A stretch of 64,000 nucleotides of DNA from assembly GCA_052389435.1 (NCBI GenBank), contig JBQTIB010000094.1:16384-80383 (forward strand), given 5' to 3'. Numbering within the stretch: the first letter of the stretch is position 1; each line of letters starts with the position of its first letter. A program made the position numbers and the translations under genes. The DNA comes from JBQTKD01 sp052389435 (GTDB taxonomy: Bacteria > Actinomycetota > Actinomycetes > Sporichthyales > Sporichthyaceae). Under the pieces are notes generated by a model. It ran no database searches and was not told where the DNA came from. It worked only from the letters and a program-made list of their open reading frames with translations. Shown here piece by piece: positions 7,952 through 16,988 of the stretch.

Positions 7952-8734
7952 GTGATTGCCGACGGTAGTCAGGGCGGCGCGGAGGTACCCGCTTCGCCGG
8001 TGCCGCTCGTCGCCATGGAGAAGGTCAACAAGCACTTCGGCGCGCTGCACGTGCTGAAGGACGTCGACCTGACCGTCGCGCGCGGCGAGGTGGTCGTGGT
8101 GATCGGCCCGTCGGGCTCGGGCAAGTCGACGCTGTGCCGCGCGATCAACCGCCTCGAACCGATCGACTCCGGCACGATCCGCGTCGACGGCCAGCCGCTG
8201 CCCGCCGAGGGCAAGCCGCTCGCGAAGCTGCGCGCCGACGTCGGGATGGTCTTCCAGTCCTTCAATCTCTTCGCGCACAAGTCCGTGCTGGACAACGTGA
8301 CCCTCGGACCGATCAAGGTCCGCGGGGTCGGGGAGAAGGAGGCCAAGGCCAAGGCGCTGGAACTGCTGACCCGCGTCGGCGTCGCCGACCAGGCCGCGAA
8401 GCTGCCCGCGCAGCTGTCCGGCGGTCAGCAGCAGCGCGTCGCCATCGCCCGCGCGCTCGCCATGGGCCCCAAGCTCATGCTCTTCGACGAGCCCACCTCG
8501 GCGCTGGACCCGGAGATGATCTCCGAAGTCCTCGACGTGATGCGCGAGCTCGCCTCCGGCGGCATGACCATGCTCGTCGTCACCCACGAGATGGGCTTTG
8601 CCCGCGCCTCCGCGGACCGGGTCGTGTTCATGGACCACGGTGCGATCGTCGAACAGGCTCCCCCGGCGGAGTTCTTCGGCACGCCGCGCGGCCCCCGCGC
8701 CACCGAGTTCCTCGGCAAGATCCTCGCCCACTGA
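7952..8734 (+). CDS. gluA: Glutamate/polar amino acid ABC transporter ATP-binding protein
   Basis: Cytoplasmic ATPase of a four-gene amino acid importer. 260 residues. Walker A is GPSGSGKST, the Q-loop is VFQSFNLF, the signature is LSGGQQQRVAIARALA, Walker B is LMLFDEPTSALDPE, and the switch His is in VVTHEMGFA. The sequence is of the GlnQ/GluA class. GTG 7952 has no obvious ribosome site; ATG 8015 (MEKVNKHFG) is an alternative that would keep the whole domain. A short in-frame leader reading frame precedes it. Followed by the lipoprotein gluB after about 43 bp. Confidence 0.94.
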   Translation: MIADGSQGGAEVPASPVPLVAMEKVNKHFGALHVLKDVDLTVARGEVVVVIGPSGSGKSTLCRAINRLEPIDSGTIRVDGQPLPAEGKPLAKLRADVGMVFQSFNLFAHKSVLDNVTLGPIKVRGVGEKEAKAKALELLTRVGVADQAAKLPAQLSGGQQQRVAIARALAMGPKLMLFDEPTSALDPEMISEVLDVMRELASGGMTMLVVTHEMGFARASADRVVFMDHGAIVEQAPPAEFFGTPRGPRATEFLGKILAH

Positions 8735-8777
8735 TCCCGCCACCCCGCTGGCGCACCACCGCCCGAAAGGAAGCTCC

Positions 8778-9704
8778 ATGAGCCCGCTCCACACGACGAA
8801 GATCCGTCGCAGGCTGTCCGTCGCCGCCGCGGCCGTCCTCCTCGCGACCCTGTCCGCCTGCGCGGAGAGCAACACCTCCTCGGTCGACCCGGACGACGAG
8901 ATCGTCGCCGACCCGACGGTCACCGCGACCAGCAACTCCGACGCGTTCCCGGCCGGCAGCTCGGTGGCGGCGCTCAAGGACCGCGACAAGATCGTGTTCG
9001 GGGTCAAGTTCGACCAGCCCGGTCTCGGCGAGAAGGACCCGGCGACCGGCAACGTCACCGGCTTCGACATCGAAATCGCGAAGCTGATCGCCGCCGAGCT
9101 CGGCATCGAGAACATCGAGTACAAGGAGACGATCTCCTCCAACCGCGAGCCGTTCCTGCAGAACGGCACCGTGGACTTCGTCGTCGCGTCGTACTCGATC
9201 ACCGACGACCGTCGCAAGGTCGTCAGCCAGGCCGGACCGTACTACCTGACGGGCCAGCAGCTCCTCGTCCGCAAGGACGACTCCTCGATCAGCGGGCCGG
9301 ACCAGCTCTCCGGCAAGAAGGTCTGCTCGGTCACCGGTTCGACCTCGATCAAAACCGTGCAGGAGAAGTACGGCGCGCAGCCCGCACCGTTCGGCACCTA
9401 CACCGAGTGCGTCACCCAACTGCTGAACAAGGCGGTCGACGCCGTGACCACGGACGGGGCCGTGCTCCAGGGCTACGCCGCGCGCCAGCCGGACCAGTTG
9501 AAGATCGTCGGCGAGCCGTTCAGCGAAGAGCGCTACGGCGTGGGCTTCAAGTTCGGCGACCGGGACATGTGCGCCTTCGTGACCGAAATGCTCAAGGAGG
9601 CCTTCCAGAACGGCGCCTGGGCCCAGGCCTACACCGACACCCTCGGCAAGTCCGGCAACCCGACGCCGACGCCGCCCACCGTCGACACGACCTGCTCGGC
9701 CTAG
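8778..9704 (+). CDS. gluB: Glutamate ABC transporter substrate-binding lipoprotein
   Basis: Extracytoplasmic receptor delivering glutamate-type amino acids to the permease pair. 308 residues from ATG 8778, with GAAAGGAAG upstream. The N-terminus is a lipoprotein signal: basic TTKIRRRL, a hydrophobic core, then the lipobox LSAC. The mature part has the SBP_bac_3 pattern: VFGVKFDQPGLG, GFDIEIAKLIAAELG, DFVVASYSITDDRR and VCSVTGSTS. Order and sequence match the Corynebacterium/Streptomyces gluABCD systems; substrate is inferred from this similarity. Confidence 0.93.
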   Translation: MSPLHTTKIRRRLSVAAAAVLLATLSACAESNTSSVDPDDEIVADPTVTATSNSDAFPAGSSVAALKDRDKIVFGVKFDQPGLGEKDPATGNVTGFDIEIAKLIAAELGIENIEYKETISSNREPFLQNGTVDFVVASYSITDDRRKVVSQAGPYYLTGQQLLVRKDDSSISGPDQLSGKKVCSVTGSTSIKTVQEKYGAQPAPFGTYTECVTQLLNKAVDAVTTDGAVLQGYAARQPDQLKIVGEPFSEERYGVGFKFGDRDMCAFVTEMLKEAFQNGAWAQAYTDTLGKSGNPTPTPPTVDTTCSA

Positions 9705-9728
9705 CCGGGACGCGCAGGGGGCCGGGAC

Positions 9729-10376
9729 GTGGACGTACTGCTCGACAGCGTTCCCGACCTCCTGCGCGCATTTTGGGTCACGGTCAAGCTGTTCCTGCTC
9801 TCCGGAGTGGGCTCGCTGATCCTCGGGACGGTCCTCGCGACGCTGCGGGTGTGTCCGGTGCCGGTGCTCCGGGGCGGCGCGGCGGCGTTCGTCACCATCG
9901 TCCGCAACACCCCCCTGGTCCTGGTGTTCGTGTGGATCACCTTCGGCATGCCGGCGATCGGAATCCAGGGCTCCTTCTTCCGCTTCGCCGTGATCGCGCT
10001 GACGGTCTACACCGCGGCGTTCGTGTGCGAGGCGATCCGTTCGGGCATCAACGCCGTGAGCGCAGGCCAGGCCGAGGCTGCCCGCGCGCTCGGAATGACG
10101 TTTCGTCAGAACCTCACGCTGATCGTGCTTCCGCAGGCTGCGCGGACCGTGATCCCGCCGCTGACGAACCTGCAGGTCGCGCTGATCCGCAACACGGCCG
10201 TGGCCGAGGCGTTCGGCGTCGCCGAGGCCTCGTTCGAACTGTCCGGCCTGCTGCGGGACAACCCCACCGCCCTGTACCCGCTGTTCTTCGGCGTCGCGTT
10301 CGGCTACATGTTCCTGGTCGCGATCGTCGCCGGCGGCTCGAAACTGCTCGAACGGCGATTGGCGATCGTCAGATGA
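9729..10376 (+). CDS. gluC: Glutamate ABC transporter permease, first subunit
   Basis: 215-residue integral membrane protein of the HisMQ/GlnP permease family, with about five hydrophobic segments. The cytoplasmic EAA loop that contacts the ATPase is visible as GQAEAARALGMTFRQN followed by IVLPQA. The sequence TIVRNTPLVLVFVW is typical for the family. GTG 9729 starts 24 bp after gluB, so co-translation is likely. It should form a heterodimer with the next gene product. Confidence 0.93.
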   Translation: MDVLLDSVPDLLRAFWVTVKLFLLSGVGSLILGTVLATLRVCPVPVLRGGAAAFVTIVRNTPLVLVFVWITFGMPAIGIQGSFFRFAVIALTVYTAAFVCEAIRSGINAVSAGQAEAARALGMTFRQNLTLIVLPQAARTVIPPLTNLQVALIRNTAVAEAFGVAEASFELSGLLRDNPTALYPLFFGVAFGYMFLVAIVAGGSKLLERRLAIVR

Positions 10377-10464
10377 GCGCGCTCCTCCGACTTCGTATCG
10401 CGTTGCCTCCGACGCCGCGAGGCCTACCGGACGCTCGAGGTCGCACGTACCGAGGATTCGCGTC

Positions 10465-11400
10465 GTGAGCCTGGTTCTCTTCGACGCGCCGGGGCCGCGG
10501 GCGAGGCGCCGAGCCCGCATCGGCGGCGCCGTCGGCATCCTCGCCTTCGCCGGCCTGCTCGCCTGGATCGGCTGGCGGCTGAACGACACCGGGCAGTTCG
10601 ACGGCGAGAAGTGGGCGCCGTTCAAGGACAGCGGGATCCTGCGGGCCCTGGCCCGCGGGCTCGGCGCGACCGTCCGCGCCGCGCTGTTCGCCGTGCTCTT
10701 CGCCCTGGTCCTCGGCGTCGTGCTGGCGGCGGGGCGCCTGTCGAAGGTGCGCGCGATCCGGTGGCCGACGGTGGCCTTCGTCGAGTTCTTCCGCGCCACC
10801 CCCGTGGTGCTGTTGATCCTGTTCCTGTTCTTCGGCTTCTCCGACGACTTCGCCCGGTTGGGCGATCGCTGGGAGGCCCGCCTGCAGCCGTGGGCGGCCG
10901 ACATCCTCGGCGTCGGCCAGCTCGGCACGCTCGCGCCGCTGGTCCTGGCCCTCACGCTCTACAACGGCGCGGTGCTCGCCGAGATCTTCCGCGCGGGAAT
11001 CCTGGCGGTGCCTCGCGGCCAGCGGGAGGCGGCGGAGGGCATCGGCCTGACCGAACGTCAGATCATGCGCATCGTGCTGCTGCCGCAGGCCACCCGCATC
11101 ATGCTGCCCGCGATCGTCAGCCAGTCGATCGTGGCGCTGAAGGACACCGCGCTCGGGTTCATCATCGCCTACCCCGAACTCGTCCGGGTCGGTCGCCTGA
11201 TCTACGACTCGCGCTTCAACATCATCCCGACGGCCATCGTCGTGACCGCCATCTACGTGACCCTCAACCTGCTGCTGGAAGGCCTCGCGACCTGGCTCTC
11301 GCGTCGGCAGTCGCGCCGGTACAGCCGCGAGGCCGTCGCACAGGCGCAGGCCGCCGCGGGCGGGAACGCGATGGGTGGCGGCGCGGTCGGCGGCGCCTGA
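10465..11400 (+). CDS. gluD: Glutamate ABC transporter permease, second subunit
   Basis: 311 residues from GTG 10465, preceded by GAGGA nine bases upstream. A cytoplasmic N-terminal 25 residues is followed by a membrane helix (GILAFAGLLAWIGW) and the permease core: VEFFRATPVVLLILFLFF, the EAA-type loop GQREAAEGIGLTERQ and LPQATRIMLPA. The tail is basic and Gly/Ala-rich. Last gene of the operon; it converges on recX with only 4 bp between stop codons. Confidence 0.93.
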   Translation: MSLVLFDAPGPRARRRARIGGAVGILAFAGLLAWIGWRLNDTGQFDGEKWAPFKDSGILRALARGLGATVRAALFAVLFALVLGVVLAAGRLSKVRAIRWPTVAFVEFFRATPVVLLILFLFFGFSDDFARLGDRWEARLQPWAADILGVGQLGTLAPLVLALTLYNGAVLAEIFRAGILAVPRGQREAAEGIGLTERQIMRIVLLPQATRIMLPAIVSQSIVALKDTALGFIIAYPELVRVGRLIYDSRFNIIPTAIVVTAIYVTLNLLLEGLATWLSRRQSRRYSREAVAQAQAAAGGNAMGGGAVGGA

Positions 11401-11404
11401 CCGC

Positions 11405-12160
11405 TCAGGACTCGAGCGTGGCCGCGGCGGCGTCGAACACTTCGCCGGGGACGGACTCGCCCGCGTCTTCGGCCTCGGCCTCCAACGCCTCGCGGACGAC
11501 CCGGTAGGACAGTCCCGGCGAATAGCCCTTGCGGGCGAGCAGCGCCGCAGTGCGCCGGAACCGGACCGCGGGATCCTGACCGCGGCTGGCGGCCAGGCGC
11601 CGTTCGGCGAGCGAGCGCGCCGTGGCCGCCTCCCGCTCCGGATCGAGCTCGGCCACCGCGACGACGACCTGCTCCTCCGCCACCCCGCGATGGCGCAACT
11701 CCTGCGCGAGCGCGCGGCGGGCCAGACCGCGGCCGGCGTGCCGAGACTCCACCCACGCGGCTGCGAACGCGGCGTCGTCGATGAGACCGACCTCCGTGAA
11801 CCGCTCCAGGACGGCGGCGACGGTGTCCTCGTCGATCTCGCGACGAGCCATCGCGGCACCGAGCTGGGCCGCGGTCCGCGGACCCATCGTCAGCTGCCGC
11901 AGGCAGATGTCCCTGGCCCGCGCCGCCGGATCGGCCGGGACCGGCGGGGCGGTACGGGGCTGTCGTGGTTCTCGGGTCTCGGCGGACTTCCCCTTCCGCC
12001 GAGACCCGCGTTCGCCACGCGTCGCCTCGAGAGGTGCCGCCTCCACTGACGCCGGCGCCTCGTCGGGACGCGCACCGTTCCGGATGGGGTCGGAGCGGCG
12101 CGCGTCCGGCCGGGTGCGCCGTGAGGGCGCACCCGAAGAGCCTCGCTCGAGGAACGGCAT
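11405..12160 (-). CDS. recX: RecA regulatory protein RecX
   Basis: Small helical modulator that binds RecA filaments and inhibits strand exchange and LexA coprotease activity. 251 residues. The first 85 are a basic, Pro/Arg-rich extension without structure; the three tandem helical RecX repeats follow (ICLRQLTMGPRTAAQLGAAM; FAAAWVESRHAGRGLARRAL; RRTAALLARKGYSPGLSYRV). The extension makes it longer than the E. coli protein (166 aa), as seen in other actinobacteria. It starts 6 bp after the recA stop, so the pair is co-transcribed. Confidence 0.94.
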   Translation of the reverse strand: MPFLERGSSGAPSRRTRPDARRSDPIRNGARPDEAPASVEAAPLEATRGERGSRRKGKSAETREPRQPRTAPPVPADPAARARDICLRQLTMGPRTAAQLGAAMARREIDEDTVAAVLERFTEVGLIDDAAFAAAWVESRHAGRGLARRALAQELRHRGVAEEQVVVAVAELDPEREAATARSLAERRLAASRGQDPAVRFRRTAALLARKGYSPGLSYRVVREALEAEAEDAGESVPGEVFDAAAATLES

Positions 12161-12166
12161 CGCGGA

Positions 12167-13219
<1,053 letters not shown>

Positions 13220-13281
13220 GTGTCGCCTGCCTGTCCTCGTGTGATGCGCAGTCGCCGGTCGCGTGCGCCGATGTACCGCGG

Positions 13282-13304
13282 ACGTTAGAGAAGGGGTCCG
13301 ACAG
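13282..13304 (-). promoter_or_regulatory. PafBC-type (RecA-NDp) promoter of recA
   Basis: On the minus strand the sequence reads CTGTCGGAC, eight bases, then TAACGT. The mycobacterial RecA-NDp consensus is TTGTCRGTG-N8-TAN3T: the core TGTCGG, the spacing and the TA-N3-T element match. It lies about 63 bp before the recA start codon. This class of promoter responds to DNA damage independently of LexA. Confidence 0.6.
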
Positions 13305-13389
13305 TTTCGCGAGCCTGCGAGCGAACGCGGGCACTTTTTTCGGTCGGTCCGTCTCGACGCCGCCGTTTCGGCACTGGATGGACCCTATA

Positions 13390-13405
13390 TCGAACACCCG
13401 TTCGA
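13390..13405. promoter_or_regulatory. SOS box (LexA operator) upstream of recA
   Basis: TCGAAC-ACCC-GTTCGA, a perfect 6+4+6 palindrome equal to the mycobacterial/actinobacterial LexA box consensus. It lies about 170 bp upstream of recA and about 30 bp after the stop of the preceding DUF3046 gene. Confidence 0.9.
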
Positions 13406-13435
13406 CACCACGAAGCCACGCTGCGGCGTGGCGTG

Positions 13436-13630
13436 TCACCGCAGGGTGCGCGGAAGTTCCAGGGCGTCGATCACGGCCCGCCACACGACCTTGGCCTCGT
13501 AGCCGGCCGCAAGGGCCTCGACGACGGTCCGGCCGCCGAGTTCGCCGATCACGTAGTCGCGGGCGAAGGACTCGGCGTAGGCGGCACCGAACTGCCGCTC
13601 CATCCGATCCCAGAAGTCGGTCAGGCGCAC
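13436..13630 (-). CDS. DUF3046 family protein
   Basis: 64 residues starting RLTDFWDRMERQFG after the initiator, followed by YAESFARDYVIGELGGRTV and a helical end VVWRAVIDALELPRTLR. This is the short actinobacterial DUF3046 family, normally found immediately upstream of recA as here. GTG 13630 gives the usual family N-terminus; GTG 13636 two codons earlier is also possible and neither has a clear ribosome site. Function unknown. Confidence 0.85.
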   Translation of the reverse strand: MRLTDFWDRMERQFGAAYAESFARDYVIGELGGRTVVEALAAGYEAKVVWRAVIDALELPRTLR

Positions 13631-13704
13631 GCGCACAGCGTAGGCGCCGAAAACGCGAACCGTCCGCGGCCACCGGGGCCGCGGCCGGTTCGAGGGGTTG
13701 CGTA

Positions 13705-14040
13705 CTAGGCGGGGGCGCCGAGCGCCTCGGCCTCTTCCAGCCGCTTGAGCGTGGCCTCCCAGCCGTCCTCGGGCGCCGAGGCGGCGAGCGCCTCGATCTC
13801 GGCACGGATCTTCGCGCCCTGACCGGCTGCCGAGAGGGTGCGGATGAGCTCGACGAAGGCCTCGGAGTTGGTCTTCAGGTTCGGGCTCTGGCCCGTCGAG
13901 ATGTTGCGCACGTAGGCGTTCTTGCCACTGTTGAGCGGGATCAAGAACTTGACCTCGCCCAGGGCGCTGATGCCGCCGCCGGCGCCACCTGCACCGGCGC
14001 GGACTGACGCGCGTGAAGTCTTTGACTGCTTTCCGGACAC
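13705..14040 (-). CDS. Small protein of unknown function
   Basis: 111 residues from GTG 14040, preceded by AGGAG at good spacing. A basic, Gly/Ala-rich N-terminus is followed by a better-ordered part (ALGEVKFLIPLNSGKNAYVRN) and a C-terminal helical stretch ending RLEEAEALGAPA. No signal peptide or membrane helix. The family is not recognised. It is the most upstream gene of the recX-recA-DUF3046 group and is divergent from the NERD gene. Confidence 0.6.
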   Translation of the reverse strand: MSGKQSKTSRASVRAGAGGAGGGISALGEVKFLIPLNSGKNAYVRNISTGQSPNLKTNSEAFVELIRTLSAAGQGAKIRAEIEALAASAPEDGWEATLKRLEEAEALGAPA

Positions 14041-14238
14041 CGGTCACTCCTGGGTCTACGTCTGCATGGCCCCCCCGGCGCACGAGGCGCCGGACCGACG
14101 CATCCTACCGGTGCGCCGAGGGAGCGCCGACGCTCGCGGGGCCGCGCGCCGCACCGGGGGCGATCGGAGGGCGGTTCACAGCATCCCGGCAGGTCGCACC
14201 CCATCAAGTGGAGCACCCCGGGCACCGATCCCAGGCAC

Positions 14239-14964
14239 ATGAGAGAGCAGGTGCCGACCGGTATCGCCCCGTCGATTCCCCGGCAGTCGACCGGGCACGC
14301 CGAGGAGCGGCCCTGGCACGATCTGGCCGAGAATCGGCCCGGGGCGGCCGCCCACGCCCAGGCGGTCGCGGCTCGCGAGGCGGCTCCGACCCGGACGCTG
14401 CTCGCCCGCCTGATCGGCGTCCACACCGACGAACGCGCGTGGCGTCTGGGCGCAAGGGGCGAGCGGCGCGTCGCCGCGCAGTTGGCCAGGCTCGGCCCGG
14501 CCTGGCGCGTTCTGCACGCGGTCGAGGTCGGCGACCGTGGCTCGGACATCGACCACGTGCTGGTCGGTCCCGGAGGCGTTTTCACCCTCAACGCCAAGCA
14601 CCACCCGGGAGCCCGCATGTGGGTGCGCGGCGACGACGTCGGAGTCAACGGCCGACGCGTTCCGTACGTGCGCAACTCCCGGCACGAGGCCGCCCGCGCC
14701 GCCCGACTGCTGAGCGAGGCGTGCCGCTTCCCCGTCGTGGTCACCGGCGTCGTCGTGCCGATCGCGATCGCCGATCTCGACGTGAGCCGCGCGCCCGACG
14801 ACGTCCTGGTGATCCCGCGGGGCGCGCTCGTCCGCGGACTGCGTCGCCTGCCGACGGTTCTCGAGCCGGCGACCGTCGAGTACGTCTACGACCGCGCGCG
14901 CCGCTCGGACACCTGGCACTCGCAACCGGCCGGCTGGGTCGGTACGCCTACGCTGCACGGGTGA
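14239..14964 (+). CDS. NERD (nuclease-related) domain protein
   Basis: 241 residues. The N-terminal 65 residues are unstructured; the core shows the NERD pattern: LGARGERRVAAQLARLG, then VEVGDRGSDIDHVLVGPGGVF with the conserved Asp-His, then TLNAKHH where Lys is expected as part of a PD-(D/E)xK-like site. NERD proteins are thought to act on DNA, but this one has no fused helicase or kinase domain. ATG 14239 has only a weak AGG ribosome site; GTG 14251 is possible. Its stop overlaps the next gene's start (GTGA at 14961). Confidence 0.8.
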   Translation: MREQVPTGIAPSIPRQSTGHAEERPWHDLAENRPGAAAHAQAVAAREAAPTRTLLARLIGVHTDERAWRLGARGERRVAAQLARLGPAWRVLHAVEVGDRGSDIDHVLVGPGGVFTLNAKHHPGARMWVRGDDVGVNGRRVPYVRNSRHEAARAARLLSEACRFPVVVTGVVVPIAIADLDVSRAPDDVLVIPRGALVRGLRRLPTVLEPATVEYVYDRARRSDTWHSQPAGWVGTPTLHG

Positions 14965-15401
14965 CCGACGCCGCGATCCGAGCCGCCACCGCCGCCCGCT
15001 CGGCCGAGCGCGTCGCGGACCGCCTGGCCTATCTGACCCACCCCACGCCGACCCGGCCGGTCGAGTCGACCCCGGCGGCACTGGACGAGGCAGACCCCGC
15101 GGTCCTCGCCTGGCGAAGCGAATCCCGATCGGCCGCCGAGAACCTGGTCCTCGCGCAGTTCTGCGCCTGGTGCGGGGACTCGCCCGCCGAGTTGATCGAG
15201 CGGATCTTCGATCGCCAGACGTACTCCTACCGCCGCCGGGACCACTACCGGGTGCAGATCCTCGAGTTCTGCGCCGCCGGCGGGGGCTCCTGGGAGGAGC
15301 AGACCGCGCGGGGAGAGGTCGTCCGCGGCTTCTTTCGGGCGAACGGCCACACCATCGCCCGACCCAGGCCGCCGTGGATGATTTGGGCCCAGCTGCCCTG
15401 A
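14961..15401 (+). CDS. Unknown protein coupled to the NERD gene
   Basis: 146 residues from GTG 14961, overlapping the upstream stop by four bases, so translation is probably coupled. The first half is Ala-rich and charged; the second half contains CAWCGDSPAELIERIFDR and the Trp-rich end PRPPWMIWAQLP. The single CxxC is not enough to assign a zinc finger. Family not recognised; the coupling suggests a shared job with the NERD protein. Confidence 0.65.
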   Translation: MTDAAIRAATAARSAERVADRLAYLTHPTPTRPVESTPAALDEADPAVLAWRSESRSAAENLVLAQFCAWCGDSPAELIERIFDRQTYSYRRRDHYRVQILEFCAAGGGSWEEQTARGEVVRGFFRANGHTIARPRPPWMIWAQLP

Positions 15402-15405
15402 CCGC

Positions 15406-16200
15406 TCAACCCGTCAGGATCTTCTCCAGCCGGCGCGAGGCGATCCACAGTCCGCCGACGCCGAGGACCAGCAGCACCGCCACGTGGCCGAGCAGGCCCG
15501 GTCCGACCTCCCCTGTCGTGAGCCCCCGCAGCACCACGACCCCGTGGTAGAGCGGGCTGATCGCCACGAAGGGCTCGACGGCGTCCGGGTAGCGCGAGAC
15601 CGGATAGAAGGTCGCGGAGAACAGGAACAGCGGGATCAACGCCACGCCGACCCACTCCAGGTCGCCCCAGTGGCGCACCCAGGTGGTCAGCGCCGCGGCG
15701 ATCGCGGCGAAGGCGAAGCCGATCAGCAGCGCGACCGGCACCGCGAGGATCGCCCACGGGGAGGAGATCAGCCCCATCCCGAGCATGACCAGCACGAACA
15801 CCGTCGAGTAGATGCCCCCGCGGGCCATGGACGAGCCGATCTCGCCGATCGCGATGTCGCGCGCGGTCAGCGGCGTGGCCCGGATGGCCTTGAAGACGTT
15901 GGCGTTGCGCAGCTTGAAGTGCAGGTTGTAGGAGGCGTCGAACACGGCTCCGTTCATGGCCGCGGCTCCCATCATCGCCGGCGCGACGAACTCCTCGTAG
16001 GGAATCGCCCGCCCGCCCGGACCCTGGACGGTGCCGACGAGGGCGGACACGCCGACGGTCAGGGACAGCAGGTAGAACAGCGGCTCGAAGAAGCCGGAGA
16101 CGATCGCCAGCCACGCGCGACGGTGGCTGATCAGGTTGCGCTCGAACACCAGCCGGGCACCGAAGCGCGGCACCCGGGCGACCTCCGCGGCCGGACTCAC
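15406..16200 (-). CDS. ABC-2 type exporter permease, second subunit
   Basis: 264 residues from GTG 16200, overlapping the upstream gene's stop by four bases (GTGA). Six predicted membrane segments with the ABC-2 family hallmark VGVALIPLFLFSATFYPVSR followed by ISPLYHGVVVLRGL, as in DrrB/NodJ permeases. It should pair with the permease at 16197-16988 and the ATPase at 16988-17902 as a drug or lipid exporter. The substrate cannot be told. Confidence 0.9.
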   Translation of the reverse strand: MSPAAEVARVPRFGARLVFERNLISHRRAWLAIVSGFFEPLFYLLSLTVGVSALVGTVQGPGGRAIPYEEFVAPAMMGAAAMNGAVFDASYNLHFKLRNANVFKAIRATPLTARDIAIGEIGSSMARGGIYSTVFVLVMLGMGLISSPWAILAVPVALLIGFAFAAIAAALTTWVRHWGDLEWVGVALIPLFLFSATFYPVSRYPDAVEPFVAISPLYHGVVVLRGLTTGEVGPGLLGHVAVLLVLGVGGLWIASRRLEKILTG

Positions 16201-16988
16201 GCGACCAGCGCCTTCGCGTGCGCGCGGGCGGCGAGCACGGCGCCGACCACGAGCCAGAGGCCCAGATACCCGGCGTGGCCGAGGGAAACTCCGACCTCGG
16301 CCTGCCCGCCGGACAGGTCTCGGCACAGCGAGACCCCGTGCCACAGGGGGGTCGCGTAGGCAGCCGCCGTCCCCCATTCCGGCAGCTGGGTCACGGGAAA
16401 GAAGGCCCCCGAGAACAGGAACATGGGGATGATCACGAACCGTTGCAGGCCCGCGTAGGCGTGGTCGTGCTTGCGGCCGACGGCGAACGCCGCGGTCGGC
16501 GCCGCGTGCGCCAGCCCGCAGAGCACCGCCGCGGGCAGCCCGAGCACGATCCACGGCGAACCCCACGCGCCGAAGGCCGTCGCGACCACCAGGAAGGCCG
16601 CGGCGCCCAGTCCCACGCGGAAGGCGACGAAGAACAGCTGTCCCGCCATAACGTCGCGCGGACGCAGCGGGGTGGCGATCATCGCGTGGTAGCTCCGGCT
16701 CCACCGCACGGCGTTGCCGATCGGCCAACTGCTCTCCCCCATGGCCGTCTGCATGGCGATCGCCGCGAGCAGTCCCGGCGCCAGGAAGTCCAGGTAGGAC
16801 GTTCCGTTCAGGATCTCGCGGCCACTGCCGTCGTCGACGAGGCCGCCGACGCCGAAGCCCATTGCGGCCAGGTAGAGGGTGGGACTGAGCAGGCTCACGA
16901 CGAAGCCGACGCGCCACCACTGCCGGTGCTGAATCCACCAGTAGTCGAACGCGCGGCGGGCCGGGTGCGGGGCTTTCGGCTCGCTCAT
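16197..16988 (-). CDS. ABC-2 type exporter permease, first subunit
   Basis: 263 residues from ATG 16988. The start overlaps the ATPase stop (TGATG). The N-terminus is cytoplasmic (FDYWWIQHRQWWR), followed by six hydrophobic segments and the ABC-2 signature FVIIPMFLFSGAFFPVTQLP and ATPLWHGVSLCRDL. It is a paralogue of the downstream permease, and the two probably form a heterodimer. Confidence 0.9.
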   Translation of the reverse strand: MSEPKAPHPARRAFDYWWIQHRQWWRVGFVVSLLSPTLYLAAMGFGVGGLVDDGSGREILNGTSYLDFLAPGLLAAIAMQTAMGESSWPIGNAVRWSRSYHAMIATPLRPRDVMAGQLFFVAFRVGLGAAAFLVVATAFGAWGSPWIVLGLPAAVLCGLAHAAPTAAFAVGRKHDHAYAGLQRFVIIPMFLFSGAFFPVTQLPEWGTAAAYATPLWHGVSLCRDLSGGQAEVGVSLGHAGYLGLWLVVGAVLAARAHAKALVA

